Notes under the pieces: generated by a model
Databases searched by the model: none
Told to the model about the DNA's origin: nothing
Seen by the model: only the letters and a program-made list of their open reading frames with translations
Shown here: piece after piece, positions 1-11,345 of the stretch
Layout of the letters: each line of letters opens with the position of its first letter
Position numbering within the stretch: position 1 is the first letter of the stretch
Program-made: the position numbers and the translations under genes
Origin: Toxorhynchites rutilus septentrionalis
Taxonomy: Eukaryota > Arthropoda > Insecta > Diptera > Culicidae
NCBI RefSeq assembly: GCF_029784135.1
Contig: NC_073745.1
Coordinates: 43,879,521-43,943,520 of the forward strand
Length of the DNA stretch: 64,000 nt
Direction: 5' to 3'

Positions 1-212
1 TTTGTACACGAATTTTGCTACACGTTTTTGCTACACGTCGTTTAAAACATTTTATCACTAAAGATAAATGACAGAGAGTGTGCTAATGACAGAAAACCCG
101 GATTATTGCATTCATGCTTCGCTAGATTATTAAATTAATAGAAGTACTGGTAAGTTTCTTCGTTTTTTTTTTTTTTAAATTAATTCTTTTTTCTGCAAAA
201 AATGCTACAAAT
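1..212. other. No gene seen; AT-rich flank of mariner remnant
   Basis: This stretch lies beyond the stop codon of the mariner remnant and contains no coding signal I recognise. It holds a run of about 14 T and two copies of a short phrase reading GCTACACG near the start. The outer end of the mariner element, with its terminal inverted repeat, should lie here, but I could not identify a matching terminal repeat. Confidence 0.4.
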
Positions 213-1032
213 TTAATATACAAAGTATTGCCCATCGCTAGTCACAACTTTTTCCCATCTTTCTGGCAATTTACGGATCCATTTGCGGAAATAATCAACC
301 GGTTTGTCGGCTAACCACGAATCGATCCAATTTTCGACTTTATCAAAATTGGAGAAGTGCTGGTCAACCAGGCCATGTTACATCGATCGAAAAAGGTAGT
401 GCGGCCAAGCATTCTCGTGCTGCAAAATAACTTTCAATTTCTTTCAAACTTTCAACTTTCAAACGCATCAATTGTCATCGGTAGAGGTCCCCCGTAATGG
501 TTTCATTCGGTTTTAGCAGCTCATAGTATACCACACCCAGCTGGTCCCACCAAATAGACAGCATAACCTTCTGGCCGTGAATATTCCGCGCGGCCGCGAT
601 GTTGATGCATGACCGGTGTATCCATACGTTTCCCGACATTTAGGATTGTCGTAATGGACCTACTTTTCATCGCCAGTAACGATTCGATGCAAAAACCCTT
701 TATTTCTGCCGTTGGAGCAGTTGTTCGCACGTGATAAATCGGCGTTTGACGTCTCGTAGCTTCAAATCATTCGGTACCCAATGTCCTATCTTTTGGATCA
801 TTTCCATTGTCTTTAAACGATCGGATATGGTTTGCTAAGTTACTCCAAGTGTATCTGCAAGTTCTTGTTGCGTTTGTGACGTATCTTGATCGAGTAAAGC
901 CTCCAATTCTTCATCTTCAAACTTTTTTGGCAGTCCGGAACGTACTTCGTCTTCCAAGTCAAAATTACTACTTTTAAATCGTACAAACCACATCTGACAC
1001 GTTCGCTCAGTTGGAGCATGGTCACCATATGG
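213..1032 (-). pseudogene. mariner-family transposase remnant, left copy
   Basis: Read on the minus strand in shifting frames, this resembles a mariner DDE transposase, which cuts and pastes its element at TA sites. Recognisable pieces in order are an N-terminal helix-turn-helix region (YGDHAPTERTCQMWF, then TQQELADTLGVT), the TGDEK-type region around the first catalytic Asp, and a C-terminus ending LPERWEKVV..SDGQYF before the stop at 213-215. Frameshifts, and probably an internal deletion around 440-470, break it. The region that should carry the second and third catalytic residues is disrupted. The extreme N-terminus is missing: at about 1032 the sequence passes directly into LINE sequence. 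The part from 465 to 1032 recurs inverted at 9274-9842. The C-terminal part (213-464) exists only here. The family call is firm; the subfamily is not resolved. Confidence 0.85.
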
Positions 1033-3119
1033 AAATCGGAAATCGTTTTAATGTCTTCAGAGATGAACGTAATCTTCACAAATCCCATAAAAAATCGGGA
1101 GGCGGCGTCCTTATTGCTATTAATTCATTAATAAATTCAGAACATATTCCAACAACAGAATTCGACGAGTTTAAACATGTGTGGGTCAAAGCACTCATTG
1201 CGGAAGAGATACATATATTTGCATCTGTTTACTTCCCTCCTGATCGTGCTCAAAATAGTTGTTATGAGAAATTCTTCGAAGTTGCTGAAAATATTTTATC
1301 TTCCTTAACACCAGAATCAAAAATCCATATATACGGAGATTTCAATCAACGAAATGCGGACTTTATCACTGATTTTGACAATGAATTTATCTTGCTTCCA
1401 GTTGTTGGTGATAATAAGACTCTGCAATTCATTTTTGATAAAATAGCCGGTCTTGGGTTGAATCAAATAAACAATGTTCATAATCGACAGAAATGCTTCT
1501 TGGATTTCTTGTTGACAAATATGACCGAAGATTTTTGTGTGACTGAATCATTAACTCCACTTTGGAAAAATGAAGCCTTCCACACAGCTATCGAATATTC
1601 TATATTTATAGATAACACCCAAAAACCATTTGAATATGAATTCGAGGAAGTCTCTGATTACATTAAATTAAATTACCAATCAATTCGGTGTAAGCTTAAC
1701 TATATCAATTGGCAGGATATATTTAGAAGTGTGGAAAACATTGAAGTAGCAGTGACGACTTTTTACGCGATGATCAATGAAATTATAGAGGAGGAGATAC
1801 CAACTAGACGAAAAAGGAGAAATATAAACACAAAGTATCCGATTTGGTTTAATCAAAACAAAAAGAATCTAAAAAATAGAAAAACAGAAGGCACATAAAA
1901 TTTATAAGAAACACAAATCTGACGCTAATCTCGAAAAATATCTAAACATTTGCGAACAGCTCAACTCAACTGTTAAAATCGCTTTTGAAGATTACAACTT
2001 AAAAACAGAGTCGGACATAAAGTCTAACGCGAAATGTTTTTTTAATTACATAAAAACAAAATTAAAAAGCAATGGTTTTCCATCACGCATGCACCTTGAC
2101 GATACCGTGGGGAATGACCCAGAAAAAATTTGCAACCTCTCTGCAAAATTTTTTCACGAAGTTTATATTGAAACAGCTGAGGAGAACCGATATCGTGACT
2201 TCTTTGCATTTCTTCCAGAATAATATCCATGTGATGTTGGAATCAGAAAACTAACTTACATTGAAATGTTTGACGCATAAAATAAGCTTGATGCCTCAAA
2301 AGGGCCAGGGTCGTGACGGAATTCCACCGGTTTTTATAAAAAATTTGGCATCTGAGTTAACTCATCCACTTTTATGGCTTCCCAATAAGTCATTGGAATC
2401 AGAAAGGTTCCCAAAAATATGGAAAAACTCTTTTCTTGTACCTATATTCAAATCCGGTAATAGATCCGATGTAAGAAATTATAGTGGAGTAGCAATTATT
2501 TCTTGCATTCCAAAACTCTTTGAAGCCATAATAAACCAAAAACTTTTTCAACAACTAAAGACACGAATTACGAATAAGCAACACGGTTTTTTCAAAAGAC
2601 GATCAACTACAACAAATTTGCTGGAATTTGTCACATTCACTTTGAATGCAATGGATAATGGTAATCAAGTTGAAGCTCTATACACTGACTTTAGTAAGGC
2701 TTTCGATCGTGTTGATATACCATTACTGCTTCTTAAACTTCAAAAAATAGGGATAGAAGTCAAGCTATTGAAATGGCTAGAATCATATTTGACTGACCGC
2801 ACGCAAATAGTAAGGTTTAATGGGAAAATTTCAAAACCAATATTTGTTACATCCGGAGTTCCTCAAGGCTCTTATTTAGGGCCACTTTTGTTCATTTCAT
2901 TTGTTAATGACGTTTGCGTTTTTCTTAATAGTGTTAAGGCACTTATCTACGCAAATGATATGAAGCTGTACATGGAAATAAAGAATGATGAAGATTCTCA
3001 AACATTCCAAAATGATGTTAACATAGTTTATAATTGGTACACTAAGAGTTTATTACAGCTCAATGTTAGGAAATGCACTTTGACAACTTTTACGAGAAGA
3101 AGAACACCATGGTGTTAAG
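465..3119. repeat. Left arm of long inverted duplication
   Basis: This segment recurs as its reverse complement at 7238-9842. The arm runs from inside the mariner remnant, across the mariner/LINE junction, to the LINE RT region. Both arms share the same junction at a CCATATGG octamer, the same RT frameshift in KGPG..DGIP and the same YAND active-site change. Private differences include a roughly 26-bp deletion in the right arm that removes the endonuclease GDFNQRN segment, and a roughly 32-bp deletion in the right arm near 7285. By eye most long stretches are identical. Confidence 0.9.
1033..3118 (+). mobile_element. LINE (non-LTR retrotransposon), left-arm copy, truncated at both ends
   Basis: This fragment carries an apurinic/apyrimidinic-type endonuclease domain followed by reverse transcriptase. 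An open frame at 1011-1898 (295 aa) includes the motif YGDFNQRN at about residue 103, typical of the endonuclease active site; its first few codons are antisense mariner sequence. Coding then continues through frame changes and a TAA near 2221 into RT at 2261-3118, with blocks resembling YTDFSKAFDRVD and SGVPQGSYLGPLLF. The expected YADD catalytic box reads YAND, so one metal-binding Asp is lost. A frameshift sits in the KGPG..DGIP motif near 2308. The 3' third of the LINE is absent: homology with the right-arm copy stops at about 3119. Sequence style suggests a CR1/Jockey-like clade, which is uncertain. The copy is dead. Confidence 0.9.
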
Positions 3120-5080
3120 TCAGACGATTGGGTAATTACCTATATAATTTATTTGGTCTAGCTGGACACTTGCAGAAAATGTGCTGCAGCATGAGAATTC
3201 AACTATATTTTGGCTACAGCATTAATTACTGTTCGAAATTGCTTTTTGTCCACATTTCACTTCCCTTTTTCAGGGATCTGCAAAAATCCGAAATCTTTGA
3301 CCTATGATGTGTCACAGAATTGATGAGTATTGCTTCCACAATAGAACGCACACCATAGAAAGCGGTACTCGACTAATTTTATTTTAATGATGTCACTTTT
3401 TTGACGAGAATTCAGAAGAAAGCCAACGCTCACCATCGGACCATTCTTCGGGGATTCATCCCATCAGCCGGTATTCGTTTCGCGAAAATTTTCCATTCCG
3501 CGCGATTGACAAGTGTTCATTAGTGGCGGCGGCAGCGGCAGTGACGACGATGAATGACATCAGCAATTTTATTATTCTGCGGAGGAAAAAAACTCGAACA
3601 CTGCAACAGATGGGCCAGCCAGCTTCCCTTTCGCAAGCACTCTCGATCGCCACTCTGTCTCGCGCTTCGTTCAGTTGCACGGGCTATAATTTATATATTA
3701 GTAATCTTGTGTTAATTAAATGCATCGTAATTGCAATAATTGCCCACTATTTGCACAATAGTAGAGTGTGAATGTTTAGTGGGGTCTATCAGCGTATGAC
3801 TATTTGCCAGAAGCTGAACAAATAATAGCGCGATCGTTTGGTTGAGTGATTGCGAGAACCTTGAGCGTGTCACTCATTGCAATGATTAGTAATACATTGA
3901 AATACTGCTTTCAATTACGCCAAATTATGCTAACATCTAGAGCTACATATACATTGTTCCCAAGCCTTCATTTGCGGATACCCCACATCGCGAATCTCAA
4001 CAAACTAACATCATTCTGTTGAGTTGACTGCCGCAGGGCATCAACATACGTTCATACGTGTCCAATTATGTTGCGGCGGAATAAAATATATTTTGCAACA
4101 TTGTTGCACAGCATTCTCTTCGAGTGTTGCCGGCTAGAGGCTAGTTCATGTTCGGAGCTATGAAACATTCACTGCGGTATAGTTTTTTTCCACCCTACCG
4201 TTCCCTGAGCCTTGAGACAAACCATTGGTTGTCGACTGTCCAACTGCCCAAAGAGGGTTAAGAAAACCTGGAGACAAATTTCCATACAATCGAAATCAGA
4301 TTTGCTACGCGATGTATTAATATATAAGTCTGGAGACAGTTTTGAATTATTAACTCATAACAAGCGCGGTGACAGGATGACGAACGGTCAACCGGAGAAT
4401 GCTTGCATGGATTTATGGATGGGTGGTGTAATACATTTGGCAACGTGGAATCTCCATTGCCTTATAATAACACGATCGAACTGATGAGAAATTCAAATTA
4501 CCCTAATAAAAATATCTTTCAAGTAAATTGTGCAGATCGTTAGTATTTTATCATGAAACACGATTCATTTTTAGTTCAAGAATCGTTACGTTATTTCCAA
4601 TATTTAATCTAAATTAAAGTGATCACAAACTACGCAAATGCAAATTTCTCTTCAATCAAGCGATTGAAATTGAATATTTTACAAATTTTAACTACTTTAT
4701 AAATCGTCACTGTCCTGGATACTAAGCTAAAACTGAAATTTGCTAAGCTAAAACTGAAACTGGCAGAGTTGCCATCGGGACATAGATAAATCATATTAGT
4801 TGTACCGGTGAGTTTCTTCGGTTTTACAGCAGATGACGTAACTTGATTATTATTCCAGTGAATCAAATTTCCAGATATTCGTTGCAAAGCTACTGTCATT
4901 GCACGTCTTTTTCAGTATATGTCGAAAAGTTGAAGCGTAGATAACATAATATTTTCCCACTTCGAATATTTCGAATTTCGTACCAACGAGAGTGCTTTAG
5001 CGGGGAATGTTACTTCATTACTTCAATATAAAGAAAAAAGCTGCGGAAAGTCATCGCATTTTGGTGGAAGTTTATTATTA
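3120..5080. other. Low-repeat spacer, no gene identified
   Basis: This spacer lies between the inverted arms. It has a somewhat GC-richer patch at 3400-3700 containing GGCGGCGGCAGCGGC and open frames of about 75-90 codons on both strands, none with a recognisable domain. A short open frame at 4212-4484 is also unsupported. It could be promoter or untranslated sequence of an unseen gene, or simply unique intergenic DNA. Confidence 0.4.
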
Positions 5081-5087
5081 TTTTATT

Positions 5088-5205
5088 ATTATTTTATTGT
5101 CGTCAATCAAAATTGTAGACCAATACATTCTTAATACTACTTAAAACTACTTACTTAAAACTAAAAAAATAATCTAAAGAGAGCTGGCTGGATAATTTAT
5201 CCGTT
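5088..5205 (-). mobile_element. Possible LINE 3' terminal fragment
   Basis: On the minus strand the sequence ends in ATTGACGACAATAAAATAAT followed by further TAA-type repeats, the style of tail seen at the 3' ends of the other LINEs here (compare 5236-5260 and 45535-45580). No coding sequence remains. It may be a short 5'-truncated insertion lying next to the 3' end of the larger minus-strand LINE. Confidence 0.4.
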
Positions 5206-5606
5206 TAATTCAAAAGACGATTTTAACACAATTTTTTTATTTATTTATTTATTTATTTCGTCAAACCAGCGTAGACTAAATATGCTGCCCAAATATTAGA
5301 GTGAAATTTAACTATATCTTATTATATTCAAATAGTCTTTGAGCATTGACCTTGACATGGTTACATCAATTATTTCACTGTGTTCGTTACAGAGGCTCAT
5401 CATACGATTAATAGGACTATATTTGGCATAATTCGTTCTTCGGTAATCTATGTAGAAAATGTTAGGGTTTCTCAGGTGCCTAATCGGTGCGTAAAAATTT
5501 AGGTTTCCTAATATTTCTTCTGAGTCCACTCGTTGTGATATGATGTCAATGATAAATAGAATCATGGCAGAGTGCCGACGTTCTTTTAAGCTTTTCATAT
5601 TGATTA

Positions 5607-6886
5607 AAGGGTGTGTCACATCAAATTGCATCACGGAAAAAACGCTGTAGAAATTTAATTTTTAGGAATTATATCTTCAGCTTCCGCTTATAATCAGATA
5701 AGAGTGTATAGATCACGTTGGCCATGCTTCACTGTCAATTTTTCGTAAATTTGGAAAAATGTCGTCGAACGAAAAAGAGCGTCGTGAATTAATCCTGTGC
5801 ACTCATTTCGAGAATCCGGTGTTGTCACATCGGGACATCGGTAAGATGCTGAGAATCGTCCAATCCACGGTCAGCAGAGTACTAAAACGATACTTCGGGA
5901 ATCTAACCATCGACCGGAATGGATGCTCCGTCAGTGAAAAAGATCACAAGCGCGTAGTTAAGCAGTTTAGACGTGATCCGAGAAGTTCGGTCCGGGATGT
6001 CGCCAATAAGCTGAATTTGTCAAGTTCATTCGTCTAGCGGACCAAGCAGCGGGAGGGCCTGCGTACATACAAGGTTCAGAAGGCTCCTAACCGCGACGAA
6101 AGGCAAAACATGGTGGGGAAGACGCGAGTCCGGAAGCTGTACACCGAAATGCTGACGAAGCCGCATTGCCTGGTAATGGACGACGAAACCTATGTCAAAG
6201 CGGACTTTCGTCAGCTGCCGGGCCTGTTGTTCTTCTCCGCAGAGGACAAATTCAGCGTTTCGGAGGAGATTCGCAAGCAGAAACTATCCAAGTTTGCCAA
6301 AAAGTACATGGTGTGGCAAGCGATCTGCTCTTGCGGAAAGCGTAGCGCCCCCTTCGTGATGACCGGCACGGTAAACGGGCAGGTTTACCTTAAGGAGTGC
6401 CTACAGAAGCGCTTACTACCACTATTGAAGCAGCACGAGGGCCCGACCATCTTCTGGCCGGATCTCGCTTCGTGCCACTATTCAAAGGACGTGTTGGAGT
6501 GGTACGAAGCCAACGGGGTCACCTTCGTGCCAAAGGAAATGAACCCGCCCAACGCGCCGGAGCTTCGCCCAATAGAGAAATATTGGGCGATTATGAAGCA
6601 GGTCCTCCGGAAGAACCCAAAAGTTGTCAAATCCGAGGCGGACTTCAAGAGAAAATGGATTTCTGTTCAAAAAAAACTACAACCTGACGTTGTACAGAAC
6701 CTTATGGACAGGGTAAAGAGGAAGGTGCGAGCATACGGGCTTGGGCTCGAAGTATGAATAAAAAGAAAATGCCAAAAGTTGTTTAATAGTTTTTATTTTA
6801 CTGTCTAAAATTTTCAAAAGGATCGGTCTACTGGGCGAATTTCTACAGCGTTTTTTCCGTGATGCAATTTGATGTGACACACCCTT
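5607..6886 (+). mobile_element. DD37E Tc1/mariner transposon (ITmD37E-like), 1280 bp
   Basis: Terminal inverted repeats begin AAGGGTGTGTCACATCAAAT and extend almost perfectly for about 48 bp at each end. A TA lies immediately outside each end (5605-5606 and 6887-6888), the target duplication expected of the Tc1/mariner superfamily. The insertion interrupts the coding region of the minus-strand LINE, so it is younger than that LINE. The internal gene is a single-stop pseudogene. Because the ends look intact, the copy could in principle be mobilised by a transposase acting in trans. Confidence 0.93.
5759..6757 (+). pseudogene. DD37E transposase with one in-frame stop
   Basis: This is a DDE transposase of about 330 codons in one frame, broken only by a TAG at 6035-6037 after residue 92. 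The N-terminal ~90 residues look like paired helix-turn-helix DNA-binding domains (HRDIGKMLRIVQSTVSRVLKR). The catalytic core has the first acid in VMDDETYVKADF, the second in FWPDLASCHYSKD and the third in ELRPIEKYWA. Thirty-seven residues separate the last two, giving the DD37E signature. The start at 5759 is the first ATG after the left terminal repeat. An AATAAA overlaps the end of the gene. The lone stop suggests a young, recently inactivated copy. I find no frameshift. Confidence 0.9.
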
Positions 6887-7237
6887 TAGCATGCAAAGTG
6901 CCTCATTTGGAGGGACATGGTATGAAGACCAGCCTAGTTTACGAAGTGCAAATAATAGAAATTGTTTTTGTACAGATTCAATTCTGTCTTCGTGTGAAGT
7001 TATGTAGGGGGACCATACAATACTTCAGTATTCGAGGATTGATCTGACGTATGTTATATACAATGTTTTTATTGTGTACGGATCGTGGAAATGGTAACTA
7101 AAGCGTTTGATGAAGCTCAACATATTATTTGCTCTATGGATGATTGTATTATAATGGTCAACGAAAGTTAGTTTTGAATCTAAGACCAGGCCTAAGTCTC
7201 TTACTCGTTGACATCTACTGATGGGTTGATTTCCCAG

Positions 7238-9842
7238 CTTAACACCATTGTTCAATTGTGGTCTTCTTCTCGTAAAATCATCAATACTCTCAGTGCACCA
7301 ATTACAAACTATGTTAACTTCATTTTGGAATGTTTGAGAATCTTCACCATTCTTTATTTTCATGTACAGCTTCATATCATTTGCGTTGATAAGTGCCTTA
7401 ACACTATTAAGAAAAACGCAAACGTCATTGACAAATAAAATGAACAAAAGTGGCCCTAAATAAGAGCCTTGAGGAACTCCGGATGTAACAAATATTGGTT
7501 TTGAAATTTTCCCATTAAACCTTACTATTTGCGTGCGGTCAGTCAAATATGATTCTAGCCATTTCAATAGCTTGACTTCTATCCCTATTTTTTGAAGTTT
7601 AAGAAGCAGTAATGGTATATCAACACGATCGAAAGCCTTACTAAAGTCAGTGTATAGAGCTTCAACTTGATTACCATTATCCATTGCATTCAAAGTGAAT
7701 GTGACAAATTCCAGCAAATTTGTTGTAGTTGATCGTCTTTTGAAAAAACCGTGTTGCTTATTCGTAATTCGTGTCTTTAGTTGTTGAAAAAGTTTTTGGT
7801 TTATTATGGCTTCAAAGAGTTTTGGAATGCAAGAAATAATTGCTACTCCACTATAATTTCTTACATCGGATCTATTACCGGATTTGAATATAGGTACAAG
7901 AAAAGAGTTTTTCCATATTTTTGGGAACCTTTCTGATTCCAATGACTTATTGAGAAGCCATAAAAGTGGATGAGTTAACTCAGATGCCAAATTTTTTATA
8001 AAAACCGGTGGAATTCCGTCACGACCCTGGCCCTTTTGAGGCATCAAGCTTATTTAATGCGTCAAAAATTTCAATGTAAGTTAGTTTTCTGACTCCAACA
8101 TCACATGGATATTCTGGAAGAAATGCAAAGAAGTCACGATATCGGTCCTCCACAGTTGTTTCAATATAAACTTCTTGAAAAAATGTTGCAAAGAGGTTGC
8201 AATTTTTTTCTGTGTCATTCCCCACGGTATCGTCAAGGTGCATGCGTGATGGAAAACCATTGCTTTTTAATTTTGTTTTTATGTAATTAAAAAAAACTTT
8301 TCGGGTTAGACTTTATGTCCGACTCTGTTTTTAAGTTGTAATCTTCAAAAGCGATTTTAACAGTTGAGTTGAGCTGTTCGCAAATGTTTAGGTATTTTTC
8401 GAGATTAGCGTCAGATTTGTGTTTCTTATAAATGTTATGTGCCTTCTGTTTTTTATTTTTTAGATTCTTTATGTTTTGATTAAACCAAATCGGATACTTT
8501 TAGTTTATATTTCTCCTTTTTCGTCTAGTTGGTGTCTTCTCCTCTATAATTTCATTGATCATCGCGTAAAAAGTCGTCACTGCTACTTCAATGTTTTCCA
8601 CACTTCTAAATATATCCTGTCAATTGATATAGTTAAGCTTACACCTAATTGATTGGTAATTTGATTTAGTGTAATCAGAGACTTCCTCGAATTCATATTC
8701 AAATGGTTTTTGGGTGTTATCTATAAATATAGAACATTCGATAGCTGTGTGGAAGGCTTCATTTTACCAAAGTGGAGTTAATGATTCAATCACACAAAAA
8801 TATTCGGTCATATTTGTCAACAAGAAATCCAAGAAGCATTTCTGTCGATTATGAACATTGTTTATTTGATTCAACCCAAGACCGGCTATTTTATCAAAAA
8901 TGAATTGCAGAGTCTTATTATCACCAACAACTGGAAGCAAGATAAATCCATTGTCAAAATCAGTGATAAATGTATATATGGATTTTTGATTCTGGTGTTA
9001 AGGAAGATAAAATATTTTCAGCAACTTCGAAGAATTTCTCATAACAACTATTTTGAGCACGATCAGGAGGGAAGTAAACAGATGCAAATATATGTATCTC
9101 TCCCGCAATGAGTGCTTTGACCCACACATGCTCAAACTCGTCGAATTCTGTTGTTGGAATATGTTCTGAATTTATTAATGAATTAATAGCAATAAGGACG
9201 CCGCCTCCCGATTTTTTATGGGATTTGTGAAGATTACGTTCATCTCTGAAGACATTAAAACGATTTCCGATTTCCATATGGTGACCATGCTCCAACTGAG
9301 CGAACGTGTCAGATGTGGTTTGTACGATTTAAAAGTAGTAATTTTGACTTGGAAGACGAAGTACGTTCCGGACTGCCAAAAAAGTTTGAAGATGAAGAAT
9401 TGGAGGCTTTACTCGATCAAGATACGTCACAAACGCAACAAGAACTTGCAGATACTCTTGGAGTAACTTAGCAAACCATATCCGATCGTTTAAAGGCAAT
9501 GGAAATGATCCAAAAGATAGGACATTGGGTACCGAATGATTTGAAGCTACGAGACGTCAAACGCCGATTTATCACGTGCGAACAACTGCTCCAACGGCAG
9601 AAATAAAGGGTTTTTTGCATCGAATCGTTACTGGCGATGAAAAGTAGGTCCATTACGACAATCCTAAATGTCGGGAAACGTATGGATACACCGGTCATGC
9701 ATCAACATCGCGGCCGCGCGGAATATTCACGGCCAGAAGGTTATGCTGTCTATTTGGTGGGACCAGCTGGGTGTGGTATACTATGAGCTGCTAAAACCGA
9801 ATGAAACCATTACGGGGAACCTCTACCGATGACAATTGATGT
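7238..9842. repeat. Right arm of long inverted duplication
   Basis: This is the reverse complement of 465-3119, spanning LINE RT, LINE endonuclease, the CCATATGG junction and mariner sequence. The inner boundary at 7238-7246 is the phrase CTTAACACC. In the left arm the same phrase (GGTGTTAAG) is the last shared sequence, next to unrelated DNA. The outer boundary near 9842 cuts the mariner remnant. The arms are separated by about 4.1 kb. Confidence 0.9.
9274..9842 (+). pseudogene. mariner-family transposase remnant, right copy
   Basis: Plus-strand frames read YGDHAPTERTCQMWFVRFK, then TQQELADTLGVT followed by a stop and TISDRLKAMEMIQK, then a region equivalent to the first catalytic block. 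The fragment ends abruptly at about 9842, and the C-terminal part present in the left copy is absent. A one-base difference in a T run near 9612 separates it from the left copy. It is non-functional. Confidence 0.85.
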
Positions 9843-10116
9843 GATGTGACCTGTATACCAAGATGTCATCATACCAAACTTAAAAAGACTGTCATTAAAT
9901 TTAGTTGTAACGAAGAACACAATCTATCACAATGCATGAATTGACCTTACGTGGCATTATACAATCTTTTTACTTACAAAGTAAATATGTTTGATTCAAT
10001 TGAATTCGGAAATTGTTTCATTCAATTGAAAATTTAACCAATACAAACAATTGATTGCTAAGCTAAGGTAGTCCCACGTCAACCAAGCGGTTATATCATA
10101 GATATAACCCACCCCT
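9843..10116. other. AT-rich spacer with dispersed tail motif
   Basis: No coding potential. Positions 10066-10113 contain a phrase with GTCCCACGTCAACC followed by GCGGTTATATCA and GATATAACCCAC. Closely related text recurs at 37628-37672 and, more distantly, at 13078-13126 and 48872-48905, so it is probably the end of a dispersed repeat. Confidence 0.5.
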
Positions 10117-11217
10117 TTTTTTTTAATTCGAATGAAAATTTGTATTCCGTTTAGGTTGGAGGAAATATGAGTTTTTTATAGCAATTGGGATTTTTTTGAC
10201 TCAAGTGTAACTTTTGAAAAGGGCGTATCGATTTCAGTAAGAGAAATCTTTGATAATTTATATCTCAAAAACTATGAGTCCTACCGAAATAGTGTCTTAG
10301 AAAGATTTATAGAGTATTGATGTTCAAACGTGAAAAATATACACACTGAGAAAAAAAATAGTACTCTTTTTTTATAATAAAAAAAAAACTTTAATTTGCA
10401 ACATCCAAAATTTATTTAAAATTAGAAACATTTAAAAACAAATAAAAAATTTCAAAACATTTGAGGACATGTGGGTTGATACAAAACGTAGCGATTATGT
10501 TTTTCAACGTAACTCCTAAACATGTAGTTTTACCATAATGATGTATTTGGAAAAGTTGTTGAAAATTGTAAGAAAAATCATAAAATTGCATGAACATGGC
10601 GGTATAACACGAGATATATACTAAAACAGCCTATTTACTATAAAAAATACAATAAATTAGATTTTTTTAATATCTCAAAACTTGCTGCATTTAGAAGGAG
10701 ATTGACAATGAACTTTTTTGTTTTAAATCACATCAAAATTCATAATTTGTAGCTGAAAATGATTGTTAGCACAACAAAATTCCATGTTTCGAAAATTCAT
10801 AAAAATTCGATGTTCCATAAAGTTCGTCAAAAATGGTAAAACTATTTTTCTACTATCTTGGACTAATTTTTAGATTTTCTACATGACTTCTATTTTATAT
10901 GAAAAAACTCAAAAATACATTTATAAATTTAAAAAAAACTAAAAATACAATAAATTGGAAATGATTTTTTAAATATCTCGAGAATGGCTGCATTTAGGAG
11001 GAGATTGATGAAGAGCTTTTTTGTTTAAACATCAAGATTCAGAACTATAACTCTATAACTCTTTCTAAGACACTATTTCGATACGACTCATAGTTTTCGA
11101 GATATAAATTATCAAAGATTTCACTTACTAAAAAAAACAAAAATTCCCAAATGCTGTGGAAAACTCATATTTCCTCCAACCCAAACTGAATATGAACTTT
11201 CGTTCGAATTAAAAATA
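10117..11217. mobile_element. Fold-back element with ~200-bp inverted ends
   Basis: The left end (10117-10335) and right end (11022-11217) are imperfect reverse complements. Shared phrases include GTTGGAGGAAATATGAGTTT, CTTTGATAATTTATATCTC and AATAGTGTCTTAGAAAGA. The interior carries a direct repeat: a segment with GCTGCATTTAG and GGAGATTGA occurs near 10683 and again near 10985. There is no open frame, so this is a non-autonomous fold-back or MITE-like element. I could not define target duplications. Confidence 0.75.
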
Positions 11218-11292
11218 CGTGTTCTTAAAATCAGCATTTTTAGTTCGGTTTCATTTGGAATTGAACTAGAGTCTTCATCCCACTCGTGGCGT

Positions 11293-11345
11293 GCTCATTT
11301 ATATTTTCTCGCCTGGCACGAAAAGGCGAGAAAATATAAATGAGC
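11293..11345. repeat. Perfect 22-bp hairpin with 9-nt loop
   Basis: Positions 11293-11314 are exactly complementary to 11324-11345; the loop is 11315-11323. The stem is AT-rich in the middle and ends in GAGGCGA-type sequence near the loop. Confidence 0.85.

Larger units (their letters stand above)
5236..9282 (-). mobile_element. LINE, right-arm copy, interrupted by a DD37E transposon
   Basis: On the minus strand this runs from endonuclease (9295-8960, deleted before its active-site GDFN) through a connector (8243-8019) into RT (8047-7025), then a C-terminal region that stops at 5308. The tail is a short AAAT-type repeat near 5240-5260. The C-terminal coding region is split by the transposon at 5607-6886: the frame reads PPNEALCM on one side and LINMKSLKERR on the other and is continuous when the insert and one TA are ignored. 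A TGA interrupts an ILEY.SIVWSPY motif near 7028. The RT box reads NANDMKLY, so it is inactive. The 7238-9282 part is the inverted duplicate of 1033-3119. Confidence 0.88.

Noticed and set aside
6397..6687. Additional plus and minus frames inside the transposase
   Set aside because: Shadows of the DD37E transposase frame, which carries the catalytic motifs.
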